Source: Brevinematales bacterium
GTDB taxonomy: Bacteria; Spirochaetota; Brevinematia; Brevinematales; Thermospiraceae
NCBI GenBank assembly: GCA_026417555.1
Contig: JAOADA010000001.1
Coordinates: 625,502 to 689,501, forward strand
Direction of reading: 5' to 3'
DNA: 64,000 nt
The position numbers were made by a program, and so were the translations under genes. Positions 63,723 through 64,000 of this stretch are shown piece by piece (the stretch's first letter is position 1; each line of letters starts with the position of its first letter). The notes under the pieces were generated by a model. That model did not search any database. It was given only the letters and a program-made list of their open reading frames with translations, and had not been told where the DNA came from.

Positions 63723-64000
63723 TTATTTGTAAATCCAAAGCATATTTCCTCTTCTTATGAGGAGATATCCCTTATCAAGAAGCAACATTGGTACTTCTGC
63801 TGGATTATTATCAGAGAACGTATTTGAAATCACCTGCAACAGATTATAAGCGTAATCCCGGATTTCTACTCGGTTGGTAAACATAAGTGCTATATACTCA
63901 TTATTACCATCCATTGAAATTGGCAACTCAGAAACAAAATTAAAAAGAACTAAAGAAGGATTATCCTTAAAAATCCCAGAATAATGAGGAACTGTCGTTG
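63723..64000 (-). CDS. C-terminal part of a gene running past the window end, beta-propeller-like
   Basis: The frame is open to the window edge, and the last 92 residues are seen. Short repeats such as NNEYIALMFTNRVEIRDY and VPMLLLDKGYLLIRR look like blades of a beta-propeller or similar repeat protein. No start, signal peptide or motif is visible. Confidence 0.55.
   Translation of the reverse strand, partial: TTVPHYSGIFKDNPSLVLFNFVSELPISMDGNNEYIALMFTNRVEIRDYAYNLLQVISNTFSDNNPAEVPMLLLDKGYLLIRRGNMLWIYK

Noticed and set aside
1..64000. tRNA, rRNA, CRISPR, insertion sequences or prophage
   Set aside because: Looked for cloverleaf-like sequences, spaced identical repeats, transposase motifs and phage genes by eye; nothing convincing was found, although a tRNA search program could still reveal a missed gene.

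Overview
The window looks like chromosome of a free-living, probably anaerobic spirochaete. The strongest sign is the gene order cheA-cheW-cheX-cheY (41.2-37.6 kb, minus strand), in which CheY carries the roughly 20-residue N-terminal extension I associate with spirochaetes. A surface protein with GVQxGF(L/I)N repeats, a SemiSWEET and many lipoproteins with lipoboxes fit this. A deep-branching, possibly thermophilic lineage such as Brevinematia is my guess only. Genes are packed tightly, with frequent 1-20 bp overlaps. Promoters are unusually easy to read: most are TTGNNN, a 16-18 bp gap and TATACT or TATAAT.

Region by region. 0-2.4 kb: a class III adenylate cyclase and a truncated coiled-coil membrane protein. 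2.5-8.6 kb: fumarase beta subunit, RseP, PurN, SemiSWEET, a glutaredoxin-like protein beside a ferredoxin-thioredoxin-reductase/rubredoxin fusion, and a lytic transglycosylase. 8.6-15.5 kb: a beta-helix lipoprotein, a GltD/NfnB-like flavoprotein, and two unrelated phosphoglycerate mutases in tandem. 15.5-22.5 kb: CutA, a DUF2156 protein, a nitroreductase, and a trp operon (trpE-rtcB-trpGD-trpC) with an RNA ligase gene inside and a perfect 20-bp palindrome at its start site. 22.7-37.5 kb: surface proteins, a secreted GH13 debranching enzyme, LDH2-type dehydrogenase, PurC, Bcp, PurU, a CBM48-like secreted protein and a ROK kinase. 37.6-44 kb: the main chemotaxis operon. 44.4-47.7 kb: a zinc-ribbon protein, a cation exporter, a VanX-type dipeptidase and a potassium channel, the last two diverging from one shared -35 box. 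47.8-56.6 kb: a second, complete chemosensory operon. 56.7-64 kb: malEFG, PurD, a clostripain-like lipoprotein and two more cell-envelope genes.

The most interesting unit is the plus-strand operon at 47838-56569. Its receptor is soluble and joins two 4Fe-4S clusters, an [FeFe]-hydrogenase-like domain that keeps all four H-cluster cysteines, a further 4Fe-4S domain and a chemoreceptor signalling hairpin. It is followed by its own CheB, CheR with TPR-like tail, a response regulator fused to a PP2C (RsbU/SpoIIE-type) phosphatase, two CheW-like proteins and a CheA without a P2 domain. No stand-alone CheY is present. I infer that it senses hydrogen, CO or redox state and controls a phosphatase, and so perhaps a partner-switching sigma-factor circuit, rather than or in addition to the flagellar motor.

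Alpha-glucan use is a second theme: secreted debranching enzyme, maltodextrin ABC transporter (no ATPase gene here), ROK sugar kinase, SemiSWEET, both phosphoglycerate mutases and a CBM48-like protein. Purine synthesis genes (purN, purC, purD, purU) are scattered singly. No tRNA, rRNA, CRISPR array, insertion sequence or prophage was recognised.
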